DNA of 64,000 nt from Arthrobacter beigongshangensis (GCF_016820585.1 NZ_JADHDX010000001.1:695916-759915); one strand, 5' to 3'; numbered from the stretch's first letter, positions 45,146 to 54,696 are shown. A program made the numbers and translations. The notes: generated by a model from the letters alone, not told the origin.

Positions 45146-46645
45146 TTGACGACTGAAGCGAACTTTTTAGCGTTGCTGAAAAAAATGAGTGCTTATTCTG
45201 AGGCACTGAACATTATGTACTGGGATATGCGGACGGGGGCACCGAAAAAGGGTATTGCGGCGCGGTCTGAGGCAGTCGGTACATTGTCATCTGAATTGTT
45301 TAAAATGAGTGTCTCTGAAGAAATGGGCGGCTATCTAGATGAGTTAGGGAAAAAGATGGATTCGCTCGATCCGATTATCGCTAAAACGGTTGAAGCAGTA
45401 AAAGAAGAGTATGATCGAAGTGAAAAAATTCCAGCAGAAGAACATCGGGAATTCGTTGTGTTGGCCTCGCAAGCGGAATCCGCATGGGAAGAAGCGAAAG
45501 ACCAAGCAGATTTCGAAAAGTTCCTGCCTTATCTCGAAAAAATTGTTGCAACGAAGAAAAAATTTATCGGCTATTGGGGTGTGAAGGATGGCAATCCTTA
45601 CAATACATTACTCGACCAATACGAGCCGGGCATGACAACGGATATTATCGACAAGGTATTTAACCAGTTAAAGGAAACGATTGTGCCGTTAGTGAAGAGA
45701 ATTTCGGAATCTGGTAAACAGCCGGACACTTCTTTTTTATTCAAGAAGTTTCCAAAAGACGGTCAAAAAACATTTAGCCATGATATTTTGCAACAACTTG
45801 GTTATGACTTCGAGGCAGGACGTTTAGATGAAACCGTCCATCCCTTTGAAATGGGCATCAATCTTGGCGACGTGCGTATCACAACCAAATACGATGAGCA
45901 TGATTTCCGTTCAGCTATATTTGGAACAATACACGAGTGTGGTCATGCATTGTATGATCAAAATATTGATAAGGCGCTTGATGGATTACCGATTGCGCAA
46001 GGAACGTCGATGGGCATTCACGAATCACAATCATTATTTTTTGAGCAATTTATTGGCCATAACGAAAATTTTTGGACGTATAACTTCGACCTATTAAAGA
46101 GCCGATCACCTGAACAATTTGAAGGTGTATCATTGGAGGAGTTCTTGCGCGCTATTAATTATTCCAAGCCGTCCTTAATTCGAATTGAAGCAGATGAATT
46201 AACGTATCCACTTCATATTATGATTCGTTATGAAATTGAAAAAGGCTTATTTAACGGAGATTACGAAGTGAAGGATTTGCCGCAAATATGGAATGACAAG
46301 TATGAAGAGTACCTTGGGGTCCGTCCAGAAAATGATGGAGAAGGTGTTCTGCAGGATGTTCACTGGGCAGGTGGTGACTTCGGTTATTTCCCTTCCTATG
46401 CGCTAGGTTATATGTACGCGGCACAGTTGAAGGTAGCGATGCTAAAAGACATTCCGAACTTTGATGAGCTATGTGGACAAGGGGAATTCACTCCTATTTT
46501 AGGCTGGTTAACCGAGCATGTACATCAATACGGCAAAATGAAAAAGCCGTTGGAGATCATTCAAGATACAACAGGTGAAGGACTAAATGCTAATTATTTG
46601 GCTAATTATTTGTCCGAAAAATATACAAAATTATATAATCTATAA
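45146..46645 (+). CDS. ypwA: M32 family metallocarboxypeptidase YpwA
   Basis: Thermostable-type carboxypeptidase Taq family (M32), 499 residues, removes C-terminal amino acids. The zinc site HECGH is at 263-267, with the downstream glutamate expected in GIHESQSLFFEQ; DXRXT (DVRITT) and the GQ motif near the active site are also present. Mostly helical, cytosolic. TTG start with GAGGGAGG upstream. Stands alone between terminators. Confidence 0.93.
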   Translation: MTTEANFLALLKKMSAYSEALNIMYWDMRTGAPKKGIAARSEAVGTLSSELFKMSVSEEMGGYLDELGKKMDSLDPIIAKTVEAVKEEYDRSEKIPAEEHREFVVLASQAESAWEEAKDQADFEKFLPYLEKIVATKKKFIGYWGVKDGNPYNTLLDQYEPGMTTDIIDKVFNQLKETIVPLVKRISESGKQPDTSFLFKKFPKDGQKTFSHDILQQLGYDFEAGRLDETVHPFEMGINLGDVRITTKYDEHDFRSAIFGTIHECGHALYDQNIDKALDGLPIAQGTSMGIHESQSLFFEQFIGHNENFWTYNFDLLKSRSPEQFEGVSLEEFLRAINYSKPSLIRIEADELTYPLHIMIRYEIEKGLFNGDYEVKDLPQIWNDKYEEYLGVRPENDGEGVLQDVHWAGGDFGYFPSYALGYMYAAQLKVAMLKDIPNFDELCGQGEFTPILGWLTEHVHQYGKMKKPLEIIQDTTGEGLNANYLANYLSEKYTKLYNL

Positions 46646-46650
46646 ATAAA

Positions 46651-46689
46651 AAAGTGCTGTATCATTCATCGGTGAATGGACAGCACTTT
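46651..46689. terminator. Bidirectional terminator between ypwA and cheX-like gene
   Basis: AAAGTGCTGT (46651-46660) pairs with ACAGCACTTT (46680-46689); an inner stem CATTC/GAATG tops it. A-run and T-tract suit both convergent genes. Confidence 0.88.
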
Positions 46690-46693
46690 CTGT

Positions 46694-47149
46694 TTAGGCT
46701 TCGTCAATTGTCAGTAGAACATTCAGCATTGAACCATCTTCAAGTCTCACGGGAAGCTTGAATGCTTGTTTGAAACCAAAGAACTTCATTGTCCCAGTCA
46801 TAACAGTTGGGGGAGAAATATCAAGAATAAGGCCATCTTTTTCAAGCAACGTACATAAATTTCCGGCAACCATATTGCCAAGTTCACCGGTAAAGGACTC
46901 AACCATTTCGCCTTCAATGGACATACCAAACATGGCCTGTCCAATCTGACCAATCACTTCGGTAGTTGTCTCAAGAATTAAACGCCCTTTTATCCCGCCA
47001 ACAAGTCCGATTAGTACACTAATTTCTTTTTGTTCATAAGGCTGTACGGTCATTGATGGAGATAAAACATCTAATTTAACTGGGATGACAGTTGTTAGAG
47101 AGGCAATAGTACCATTTAAAATCATTTGAACATGTTTAGAAGTGCTCAC
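46694..47149 (-). CDS. CheX-type chemotaxis phosphatase
   Basis: 151-residue protein of the CheC/CheX/FliY phosphatase family, which dephosphorylates CheY-P. The active-site helix SFTGELGNMVAGN (S-x3-E-x2-N pattern) is present once, followed about 20 residues later by a proline pair, as in CheX. It stands alone between ypwA and dynA, away from flagellar genes. B. subtilis is better known for CheC and FliY, so a lone CheX type is a lineage feature. Role in chemotaxis is inferred from family only. Confidence 0.82.
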   Translation of the reverse strand: MSTSKHVQMILNGTIASLTTVIPVKLDVLSPSMTVQPYEQKEISVLIGLVGGIKGRLILETTTEVIGQIGQAMFGMSIEGEMVESFTGELGNMVAGNLCTLLEKDGLILDISPPTVMTGTMKFFGFKQAFKLPVRLEDGSMLNVLLTIDEA

Positions 47150-47311
47150 TTAGCTTCCCACCTTTTAAAATTTATAATAGTCCAATCATACCATAGTAAA
47201 CTATTGATAATGCAATATTCGACAAAATTCCTCGATTTATTTTTTTCCATTAGTTGAGTTAAGAAAAATGGTATGATAGGAACAGCAATTGATGAAGGGA
47301 CCGAGTGAACA

Positions 47312-50300
47312 ATGCAAGAACTACCACAGTTAATTAAACAAGCAGCTACCTATGGTCAGCTCTTTATAGCACATGACGATGAAGAACGATTTAAGAAAAC
47401 AGAACTATTTGCGGCGAAATTAATCGATAAAGAATATACAATCGGATTTGCGGGCCATTTCTCTGCGGGTAAATCATCTATGATTAACGCATTGACGGGG
47501 GATGATTTGCTGCCATCCAGTCCAATCCCTACGAGTGCCAATATCGTGAAGGTGCGAAAGACTGATACAGATTACGCTGTTATTTACAGGACAGATGGCA
47601 CAGCTGTGAAGTACGGTGGACATGGCTTCCCAGCAGCCATCAAATCATTTAGTAAAGATGGCGTGGCCGTTTCGCTAGTTGAAATTGGACATACGGGATC
47701 TCAATTACCAGAAGGCATTACGGTGATGGATACGCCCGGTGTCGATTCAACGGATGATGCGCATCGTTTATCAACAGAATCTGCACTCCATTTGGCAGAC
47801 CTTGTTTTTTATACGATGGATTATAACCATGTACAATCGGAATTGAATTTCCGTTTTACGAAGGAATTGATGCGTTATAACGATAACGTTTATTTAATCA
47901 TCAACCAGATTGACAAACACCGTGACAGTGAACTGTCATTTGAAGATTTCAAACAATCGGTTGAAGATTCATTTAAAATGTGGGGCGTCGTACCGAAAGG
48001 AATCTTTTATACATCATTGAAGGATGTGGACCATCCACATAATGATTTCAGTGCTGTGAAAGCGATTGTCGATGGCTCGATGGAAAATTGGCAGCAACGC
48101 TTTGTCGAAAATGCGAAGCAAACGCTTATCAAATTGAAAGATGAGCATAGCCAATTTTTAGCTGATGAAATCGAGGAACGAAAAAATACCTATTCCACAG
48201 TTGTTGCGGAAAGTGAATGGCAAAGCCAAGATGAATTACAAGAAGAAGTGACAGAATCTAAAAAAATGTTAACTCTTTTGTCGGGCGATGAATTTGCTAC
48301 AACATTTGAAAATGAGCGCAATAGTCTGATGCAAAGTGCGGCGATCACACCTTATGAAACCCGTGAACTGTTAAAGGCTTATTTGGAGTCATTGTCCTCT
48401 CGTTTCAAAGTCGGTTTACTTTTCGGTGCAAAAAAGACAGCAGAAGAAAAAGAGCGTCGTAAACAAGCATTAGCCAATAACATGGGGGAACTCGTCCACG
48501 CTCAAATAGAAGTTCATTTAAAAACGCTTATGAAAAAGTCATTGAAAGAGGCCGGTATTTTAACGGATGAACGGTCGCTTACGATTGACGGAATGGACTT
48601 GTCCATTCCTTTTGCGGATATTGAAAAAGAATTCAACGTGTCAGATGTTATTACAGGTGACACCGTGCTGAACTATTCTGAACGGATGAAAACGGCTATT
48701 CACGCTACATTCCGTCGACTAACAGACGAATGGAAACATGATATGGCGCTAATTGCATCGACAGCAGGCGACGACAATGCCGGTATGCTTGAGCAGAAGG
48801 TACGTCGGTTGGATGAAAAATTACAAGCGATAAGGAAAGTTGAAGAGGTAGAAGTCCAATTAGCTACCCTCGAAACAAGTATGGAAAGTCCATCGAAGTC
48901 GATAATTACAGGGCGAGATACACTCCTTCAAAAATGGGAGACTCGTGAAACGCTTCAAACGATGGAATTCACTGAAGAGCAAGTAACGAGTATTCCAGAA
49001 GAAATAATAGAGAATAATGAAAACGTTGAGCAGCCAGAGCTGACAAAAATGACTTCTGATTCGGAAAAAGTCGTTGCACAAGCGATTCAAGTCGCACATT
49101 CAGTTGAAAGTATTCCTGGTTTTCTGGAAACAGCTGACTATTTACGTAAGAAAGCGGATCGGTTGGATGGGCAAGAATTTACCATCGCATTATTTGGTGC
49201 ATTTAGTGCAGGAAAATCTTCATTTTCCAATGCGCTTATCGGTGAAAAAGTATTGCCGGTTTCACCGAATCCTACAACCGCGGCGATTAACCGTATCCGC
49301 CCTGTTTCTGCCGGTAAAGAAGACGGAACAGCGGATGTTCTGTTAAAAACGGAGGAACGTATGCTAGAGGATGTAAGCCGCTCATTTGAAGCATTAGGTG
49401 TTGATGTTTCAGAATTGAATGAGGCCTACCAAAAGGTAGATGAAGCCCTTCATACGGAGTTGCAGGATGAAAACCTCCATATCCATAAAGCATTTGTCTC
49501 TGCTTTCCAGAAAGGCTATCCGATTTATAAAAATGAATTGGGTGCAATTATTAAAGCTGAGCGGGATGAATTCGTTAAATTTGTTGCGCAAGAAGATCGT
49601 AGCTGTTTTGTTGAATCTATCGATTTTTATTATGACTGCGAGTTAACGCGAAAAGGAATTACACTTGTTGATACCCCCGGGGCTGATTCGATAAACGCGC
49701 GTCATACAGATGTAGCATTCGAATATATTCGAAATGCCGATGCGATTTTGTTCGTCACGTATTATAATCATGCCTTTGCCAGAGCGGATCGGGAATTCCT
49801 TGTCCAACTAGGACGGGTGAAAGATGCGTTTGAGCTCGATAAGATGTTCTTCATCGTCAACGCGATTGACTTGGCTTCCAATGAGGAGGATGCGGAGGCA
49901 GTCAAAACCTTCGTTTCAGATGAACTGCAGAAGTTCGGTATTCGCAATCCGAGGGTCCATGGCATTTCAAGTTTACAAGCACTTGAGGCCAAAGTGGAAA
50001 ATCGACTGGATCCATTTATGTCACCATTCGAAGAGGAGTTTCATCATTTCCTTGAAAATGATTTAAAAGGACTCGCTGTGCAGGCGTTGGAAGAGGAAAC
50101 AGTGAAAACGATTGAGCGCCTGTCGTCACTGATTTCACGGACGGAAACAAATATGACGCGCAAAGCAGAGCGGCTAGAAGAGTTAAACAAAATTGAGGGG
50201 GAAGTGCGTCAGCATTTTGCTTATAATTTTGCAGAAGTGTTAAGGAAAGCGACGAATAACGAGCTAAGTGAGCTTGTCTATTATATTTTACAGCGAGTAT

Positions 50301-50914
50301 TTCTACGCTACGGTGATTTTTTCAAAGAGGCATACAGTCCATCTATCTTCGTCAATAACACGGCAGATCGGGCACTGAAGGCGGCACTTGCTGAAACGGT
50401 TCAAATGATTGGCTTTGATTTGACGCAGGAGCTGAAAGTGACCAATTTACGGATGCTTAATTTCATGAAAAAACAATTGAATGAACGTCAACGCATTGAA
50501 GTAGCTCATTTACATGACAAAGATAGCTCCATTGTACCTTCTCCATACGAGGCGCAGGATGCGGATATGCTGTCATTTGATGCACCGTACACAGACCCAA
50601 GTGTTTACGCCCGTGTCAATAAGTTATTCAAAAATCAAAAAGCGTTCTTTGAAAAAGGAGAACGAGATCTATTGAAGGACCAGCTGGAGGAATTGCTCAA
50701 GCAAGACGCCTCTACTTATCTCGGACATGAAAAAGAATTGCTTGAAAAGTGGACGGATAGTTGGATTGACAGCGAAGCAGAAGGGCTTAGACAGCATTTG
50801 TTAAAGGAAAGTTTGACACAAATTGCTTCGGAACGAACCCTTTTACAAGGGACTGACCAGCTTAATGAATGGCGTGCTGTTTATGAAAAACTACTAGTGA
50901 AGGAGCTGGTTTAA
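47312..50914 (+). CDS. dynA: Bacterial dynamin-like GTPase DynA
   Basis: 1200-residue fusion of two dynamin-like proteins, as in B. subtilis DynA (YpbR), which tethers and fuses membranes and helps survive pore-forming stress. First half: P-loop GHFSAGKSS (48-56), switch and DTPGVDST (about 146), NQID (about 196). Second half: P-loop GAFSAGKSS (629-637), DTPGADS (about 788), NAIDLAS (about 850). Long helical stalks follow each G domain; no classical membrane helix. The stop is immediately followed by the TTG of a sulfurtransferase gene. Confidence 0.95.
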   Translation: MQELPQLIKQAATYGQLFIAHDDEERFKKTELFAAKLIDKEYTIGFAGHFSAGKSSMINALTGDDLLPSSPIPTSANIVKVRKTDTDYAVIYRTDGTAVKYGGHGFPAAIKSFSKDGVAVSLVEIGHTGSQLPEGITVMDTPGVDSTDDAHRLSTESALHLADLVFYTMDYNHVQSELNFRFTKELMRYNDNVYLIINQIDKHRDSELSFEDFKQSVEDSFKMWGVVPKGIFYTSLKDVDHPHNDFSAVKAIVDGSMENWQQRFVENAKQTLIKLKDEHSQFLADEIEERKNTYSTVVAESEWQSQDELQEEVTESKKMLTLLSGDEFATTFENERNSLMQSAAITPYETRELLKAYLESLSSRFKVGLLFGAKKTAEEKERRKQALANNMGELVHAQIEVHLKTLMKKSLKEAGILTDERSLTIDGMDLSIPFADIEKEFNVSDVITGDTVLNYSERMKTAIHATFRRLTDEWKHDMALIASTAGDDNAGMLEQKVRRLDEKLQAIRKVEEVEVQLATLETSMESPSKSIITGRDTLLQKWETRETLQTMEFTEEQVTSIPEEIIENNENVEQPELTKMTSDSEKVVAQAIQVAHSVESIPGFLETADYLRKKADRLDGQEFTIALFGAFSAGKSSFSNALIGEKVLPVSPNPTTAAINRIRPVSAGKEDGTADVLLKTEERMLEDVSRSFEALGVDVSELNEAYQKVDEALHTELQDENLHIHKAFVSAFQKGYPIYKNELGAIIKAERDEFVKFVAQEDRSCFVESIDFYYDCELTRKGITLVDTPGADSINARHTDVAFEYIRNADAILFVTYYNHAFARADREFLVQLGRVKDAFELDKMFFIVNAIDLASNEEDAEAVKTFVSDELQKFGIRNPRVHGISSLQALEAKVENRLDPFMSPFEEEFHHFLENDLKGLAVQALEEETVKTIERLSSLISRTETNMTRKAERLEELNKIEGEVRQHFAYNFAEVLRKATNNELSELVYYILQRVFLRYGDFFKEAYSPSIFVNNTADRALKAALAETVQMIGFDLTQELKVTNLRMLNFMKKQLNERQRIEVAHLHDKDSSIVPSPYEAQDADMLSFDAPYTDPSVYARVNKLFKNQKAFFEKGERDLLKDQLEELLKQDASTYLGHEKELLEKWTDSWIDSEAEGLRQHLLKESLTQIASERTLLQGTDQLNEWRAVYEKLLVKELV

Positions 50915-51736
50915 TTGACGAAGGTATTTGTTTCCGTAAAAGATGTGGACTCTCGTGTTGCGAAATGGATTGACACTCGGTTTTCCTTGCAGGATGTGCA
51001 GGAAGGTCAGCGGAAGTATGCGCAAAGTCATGTATCAGGAGCAGTGTATTGGGACTTAGAGCGTGATATGTCTGATATGACAAAAACAGCTGGACGTCAT
51101 CCAATGCCGGAGAAGGAAGCCTTAACGGATCTTTTCCGTAAAAGTGGACTGTCGTTAGATGACCTTATCGTCATTTATGATGATGGAGGTAGCCCATTTG
51201 CCGCTCGTGCTTGGTGGCTGTTGCAATATGCAGGATTCAGTCATGCTGTTATCGCGCTCGAAGGATTTGAAGCGATTAAGCAGGCTGGTATTTCGGTTGA
51301 CAGTACACAACCAGAGCCTATCGAAACTTTAGTTTCTCCTACTTGGAATGAAGGGATTTATGCATCTCGCCAGTTCGTCGAGGAGACAGTTGCCGGTGAA
51401 ACATCGAGTGTTTTATTAGATGCTCGCTCTGCCGAACGCTATCGTGGTGAAAAAGAGCCGATAGATCCGATTGCGGGACGAATTCCGGGTGCGCTGAACT
51501 TTGACTGGGAACTGCTGAAAAAAGAGGGCATCTATAATATGGATGAGGCGGTCAAAGCACAGCTGTCCCAAGTAGTGGCTCCAGCACAACAAGTAACCGT
51601 TTATTGCGGGAGCGGTGTGACTGCGGCGCCATTATACGCCATGCTTAAGCATAATGGCTTTGACAATGTTCGTTTATATGTCGGTAGCTATAGTGACTGG
51701 ATTTCACAAGAAGCCGCCAACATTGAGAAAGATTGA
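50915..51736 (+). CDS. Sulfurtransferase with two rhodanese domains
   Basis: 273-residue thiosulfate/3-mercaptopyruvate sulfurtransferase. The N-terminal rhodanese domain (about 5-120) is inactive-type; the C-terminal one (about 145-270) has the catalytic loop CGSGVTAA with Cys231, the CGSGV form typical of mercaptopyruvate sulfurtransferases. DARSAERYRGEKEPIDPIAGRIPGA is a family signature. TTG start right after the dynA stop, AAGGAG upstream, so it is co-translated with dynA. Physiological donor not known. Confidence 0.9.
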   Translation: MTKVFVSVKDVDSRVAKWIDTRFSLQDVQEGQRKYAQSHVSGAVYWDLERDMSDMTKTAGRHPMPEKEALTDLFRKSGLSLDDLIVIYDDGGSPFAARAWWLLQYAGFSHAVIALEGFEAIKQAGISVDSTQPEPIETLVSPTWNEGIYASRQFVEETVAGETSSVLLDARSAERYRGEKEPIDPIAGRIPGALNFDWELLKKEGIYNMDEAVKAQLSQVVAPAQQVTVYCGSGVTAAPLYAMLKHNGFDNVRLYVGSYSDWISQEAANIEKD

Positions 51737-51749
51737 GGGGACTATACTT

Positions 51750-52340
51750 ATGCGCTATGCATTACTAGGTGACATTCATTCATCCAAACAGGACTTAGAA
51801 AAAGTTTTAGCTGATATTTTGGCCAAAGCACCGGGAGCGGAGCTGATGGGAACGGGTGACTTGTTTGAATGCATCATTAGTAAAAAGAATATTACGGATA
51901 ATAAATTTACAAATCTTGAAGAGGTTATGCTAATTCCTGAAGGTTTTCCGGAGTTATTAAGATTTCCTTCAGTAAGTGGCAATCAAGAGGATCGTATTTT
52001 ATGGATTACAGAAACGGATAATCCACTACGGGCAAAATTAGCAGCGTTGCCAGAAACAATAGAAATGGGTCACGCTAAAGTGATGCACGGCCATCAGTGG
52101 CGTTGGGGAGGCGAACCATGGGCATTAGTTCATGAAAGCGTTGAGCAATCATTTGTTTTTTATGGGCATAGCCATCAATCAGGTTTGTCAATCAACGGAG
52201 TTCAACAAGAAATCGAATACGGCATTCCGTACAGTGTTGAAGGCGAGAAAGTACTCGTTAATGTCGGGGTGGTTATCGGGGATTGTGAATGGCTATTGTA
52301 CGATGTGGAGGAACAAACAGTTACTTTTATGAAAGTATAA
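51750..52340 (+). CDS. Calcineurin-like metallophosphoesterase
   Basis: 196-residue phosphoesterase of the YfcE/MJ0936 type with a two-metal centre. Motifs LGDIHSS, GTGDLFE (GD-x-F), MHGHQWRWG and YGHSHQSG are present in order, though the usual GNH(D/E) reads SGNQEDR, a change at a normally conserved histidine. Start ATG 51750 follows GAGGGG at 51735-51740; longer in-frame starts lie inside the sulfurtransferase gene. Substrate unknown. Confidence 0.82.
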   Translation: MRYALLGDIHSSKQDLEKVLADILAKAPGAELMGTGDLFECIISKKNITDNKFTNLEEVMLIPEGFPELLRFPSVSGNQEDRILWITETDNPLRAKLAALPETIEMGHAKVMHGHQWRWGGEPWALVHESVEQSFVFYGHSHQSGLSINGVQQEIEYGIPYSVEGEKVLVNVGVVIGDCEWLLYDVEEQTVTFMKV

Positions 52341-52344
52341 TGAA

Positions 52345-52377
52345 AAAAGACTGAAGCAAGTTTGGCTTCAGTCTTTT
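52345..52377. terminator. Bidirectional terminator
   Basis: AAAAGACTGAAGC (52345-52357) pairs perfectly over 13 bp with GCTTCAGTCTTTT (52365-52377). It overlaps the last codons of the convergent RNase HI-like gene. Confidence 0.9.
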
Positions 52378-52757
52378 CTATGAATCGCTTCTCTCGCTAG
52401 CGCATCCGCCGCACGATTGTCAGCGTCTGAAATCCATTTGATGAAAAAGAAATCAAATGTTGTGGCGATGGCAAGAATTTGTGCCAAAATATGTTTATGG
52501 GCTTCATTCTTCACAAATTCTTTTTCTACAGCCATAACAACAATTTGGGAATCGGAACGCACGGATACAATACCTGTCGTTAGCTTGGCGGCTTCTTCCA
52601 TGCCGCGAAGTAAGGCTTGGAATTCAGCAGAGTGATTATCTGTCGGTGCAATCGGTTCAGAAAATCTTAGCTGATGACCTTCACCTTTAATGTAGATGCC
52701 AATGCCACTTTTTCCCGGATTGCCAGCGCTGGCACCATCGACGTATACTTCAAGCAT
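52368..52757 (-). CDS. RNase HI-like protein
   Basis: 129-residue RNase H fold protein of the short Bacillus type (YpeP/YpdQ-like). All four acidic catalytic positions can be read: Asp in VYVDGAS, Glu in HSAEFQAL, Asp in VRSDSQIV and Asp in DADNRAADALA. Expected to cut RNA in RNA/DNA hybrids, though some Bacillus paralogues are reported inactive. ATG 52757 lies five bases after GAGGTGG; a GTG at 52766 overlaps that site. Confidence 0.87.
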   Translation of the reverse strand: MLEVYVDGASAGNPGKSGIGIYIKGEGHQLRFSEPIAPTDNHSAEFQALLRGMEEAAKLTTGIVSVRSDSQIVVMAVEKEFVKNEAHKHILAQILAIATTFDFFFIKWISDADNRAADALAREAIHRKD

Positions 52758-52841
52758 ATTTGCCACCTCAATTTAATTGAATAGTTGTGTCTTCGGAGAA
52801 TGCGTATTAGAATAGAGGAATCATGTTTGTGGAGGAAGGTT

Positions 52842-53030
52842 ATGAATAAAACAATAATTATGAGTGAAATAGATGGTATTTTAACTAGTTATTGTGAAGG
52901 CTGTTTCTTGAAAAAGCAGCTGTCCAAAGAGCGGGGAAAGACAGGTGCACATCAGTTTTGTATTAAGACCTGCACGATCGGCGAGCAGCTTCAGTTTTTG
53001 GGGCGAGAGATTAATAAAATCGGAAAATAA
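52842..53030 (+). CDS. Small zinc-finger domain protein
   Basis: 62-residue protein with cysteines in CEGC (18-21) and C-x3-C further on (FCIKTC), the pattern of the short zf-C2HCIx2C (DUF2602) family of Firmicutes. Probably binds one zinc; function unknown. The start ATG 52842 is preceded by GGAGGAAGG; a longer frame starting upstream would translate this site. Followed by a terminator. Confidence 0.82.
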   Translation: MNKTIIMSEIDGILTSYCEGCFLKKQLSKERGKTGAHQFCIKTCTIGEQLQFLGREINKIGK

Positions 53031-53031
53031 T

Positions 53032-53063
53032 ATCCCGCTGGAACTTGCATCAGCGGGATTTTG
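53032..53063. terminator. Terminator between zinc-finger and cold shock genes
   Basis: ATCCCGCTG (53032-53040) pairs perfectly with CAGCGGGAT (53051-53059), followed by TTTTG on the plus strand. Confidence 0.82.
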
Positions 53064-53070
53064 TGTTCAA

Positions 53071-53280
53071 TCATTCATCTCCAGATTTTAAGACATTCGC
53101 CGCCTGAGGACCTCGATTTCCTTCGATAATTTCGAAAGATACAGTTTGCCCTTCGTCAAGCGTTTTAAAGCCTTCTGATACAATACCGGTAAAGTGGACG
53201 AACACATCTTCCCCGTCATCCGCTTCGATGAAACCATAGCCTTTTTCATTGCTGAACCATTTCACTTTTCCCTGGTACAT
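53071..53280 (-). CDS. cspD: Cold shock protein (CspD-like)
   Basis: 69-residue single OB-fold nucleic-acid chaperone. RNP1 KGYGFIE and RNP2 VFVHFTG motifs are intact, with the N-terminus [17 protein letters not shown] and ending [10 protein letters not shown]. The start MYQG at 53280 follows GAGGAGGA; an upstream in-frame ATG lies before this site. Which Csp paralogue it is (B, C or D) cannot be fixed from sequence alone. Confidence 0.92.
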   Translation of the reverse strand: MYQGKVKWFSNEKGYGFIEADDGEDVFVHFTGIVSEGFKTLDEGQTVSFEIIEGNRGPQAANVLKSGDE

Positions 53281-53427
53281 GTAGACTCCTCCTCGGCGTT
53301 TCAATGTCCAATCCATCATAACATGGATGATTTAACTATACATGAATCGACAATTTGCGTCAATGATATGCCTGAACTTTCTGAATGGGTTGTACAATAT
53401 TTTATTAATTAAAAATGGGGTGAATTT

Positions 53428-54060
53428 ATGGAAGTACTATTAGATAAATGTCAGCAAATTGTTGAAGGAATTTACAATCAGTTTGATGCAAGTCATGATT
53501 TTGCGCATATTGAACGCGTATTGAAAAATGCGGAAGAAATTTTACAAAAAGAAGCAACTGCGAATGAGGAGGTCGTTCGTCTAGCCGTTTTGTTGCACGA
53601 TATTGATGATGCAAAATATCAAACGGAGGGGCAGTTAACGGCTACAGATATTTTACAGACAATCGGTGCATCAGAAGATTTGGCGCTGCAAGTCTTAGCG
53701 TGTGTAGAAAGTGTGTCATTCAGCGGTGGTAATGCTAAGGAGCTTACCTCGATTGAAGGGGCAATTGTTCGCGATGCAGATCGTTTGGATGCGATTGGAG
53801 CAATTGGTATTGCGAGAACGTTTGCATTCGGTGGGGCAAGAGGTAGAAAGCTTTATGACAAAAGTGAAACGGCACGTGGCAGTATGTCTGAAACGGAATA
53901 CCGTGGGAAGGAAACCGCGTCGGTCACGCATTTTTATGAAAAATTGCTGTTGTTGAAAGAATTGATGGTGACAGAAGAGGGCAAGTGCTTAGCAGAGCAA
54001 CGGCATGATTATATGGTAGGTTTTTTGAAGCAGTTGGAGCGGGAAATCGGATTGGAATAG
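53428..54060 (+). CDS. ypgQ: HD-domain phosphohydrolase YpgQ
   Basis: 210-residue HD-superfamily protein. Metal ligands: His in DFAHIERV, the HD pair in LLHDIDDAK (about 52-56), and Asp in VRDADRLDAIGAIG. Relatives hydrolyse nucleotides (dNTP pyrophosphohydrolase activity is reported for YpgQ). ATG after GGGGTG. A short open frame (29 codons, 53323-53412) precedes it without a ribosome site. Confidence 0.87.
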   Translation: MEVLLDKCQQIVEGIYNQFDASHDFAHIERVLKNAEEILQKEATANEEVVRLAVLLHDIDDAKYQTEGQLTATDILQTIGASEDLALQVLACVESVSFSGGNAKELTSIEGAIVRDADRLDAIGAIGIARTFAFGGARGRKLYDKSETARGSMSETEYRGKETASVTHFYEKLLLLKELMVTEEGKCLAEQRHDYMVGFLKQLEREIGLE

Positions 54061-54087
54061 AAGGTTGAATCGGACACTATTACAAGC

Positions 54088-54127
54088 AACAAGCGCCACA
54101 GCGACTGGATTTGCTATGGCGCTTGTT
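54088..54127. terminator. Bidirectional terminator between ypgQ and DUF2500 gene
   Basis: AACAAGCGCCA (54088-54098) pairs perfectly with TGGCGCTTGTT (54117-54127), then TGTTTTATTG. Confidence 0.85.
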
Positions 54128-54141
54128 TGTTTTATTGTATT

Positions 54142-54513
54142 TTAATCATTCACTACGCGTTTAAATTCGAGATAGCGCGTGCCTTGGAATGTCAGCATTC
54201 CCACATCTCCTTCGGCAAGCATACCGTATTCAGAGCCTTTCATGCCTAACTCCATGCGGTCGCCACTTTCGACTTGAAAGGTGACATAATACCATGTGCT
54301 AGCAGAAGAGTCACCCGATCCGCCGGATGTATTGGTGCGCTTGGTAACCACTTCAGCAGGTACGGTTAGCTTTGGTGAGTTGTTGTTTTTACTCCACTTA
54401 CTAATACTACCTATGATTGCGACTAAAATAAATCCAAACACAATAATAAATACGATGCCGATGAAGATTGGAACAGCCGAAAACATGAAATCACCAAATG
54501 GATCAAATCCCAT
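54142..54513 (-). CDS. DUF2500 domain membrane protein
   Basis: 123-residue protein with one or two closely spaced N-terminal membrane segments (about 10-37, SAVPIFIGIVFIIVFGFILVA) and a soluble C-terminal beta-rich domain (TVPAEVVTKRTN... WYYVTFQVESGDRMELGM... GDVGMLTFQGTRYLEF), the DUF2500 pattern. Function unknown. Start after AAGGGGTG. Stands alone between a terminator and the divergent lrgA-like gene. Confidence 0.85.
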   Translation of the reverse strand: MGFDPFGDFMFSAVPIFIGIVFIIVFGFILVAIIGSISKWSKNNNSPKLTVPAEVVTKRTNTSGGSGDSSASTWYYVTFQVESGDRMELGMKGSEYGMLAEGDVGMLTFQGTRYLEFKRVVND

Positions 54514-54696
54514 TTACAATCACCCCTTACATTTAAGTAGAATAGTTTTTATACGTTCTAGGTTAACTAATAGTTTCAAAACTTTCATACTATCAAAAAA
54601 ATCCCTCTTTGATATTTACAACCTACTTCTCTATACTAATATAAATAGTCGGGAGATCCATCTATATATTTAGACAAAATGGGAGGGGGAATAATA

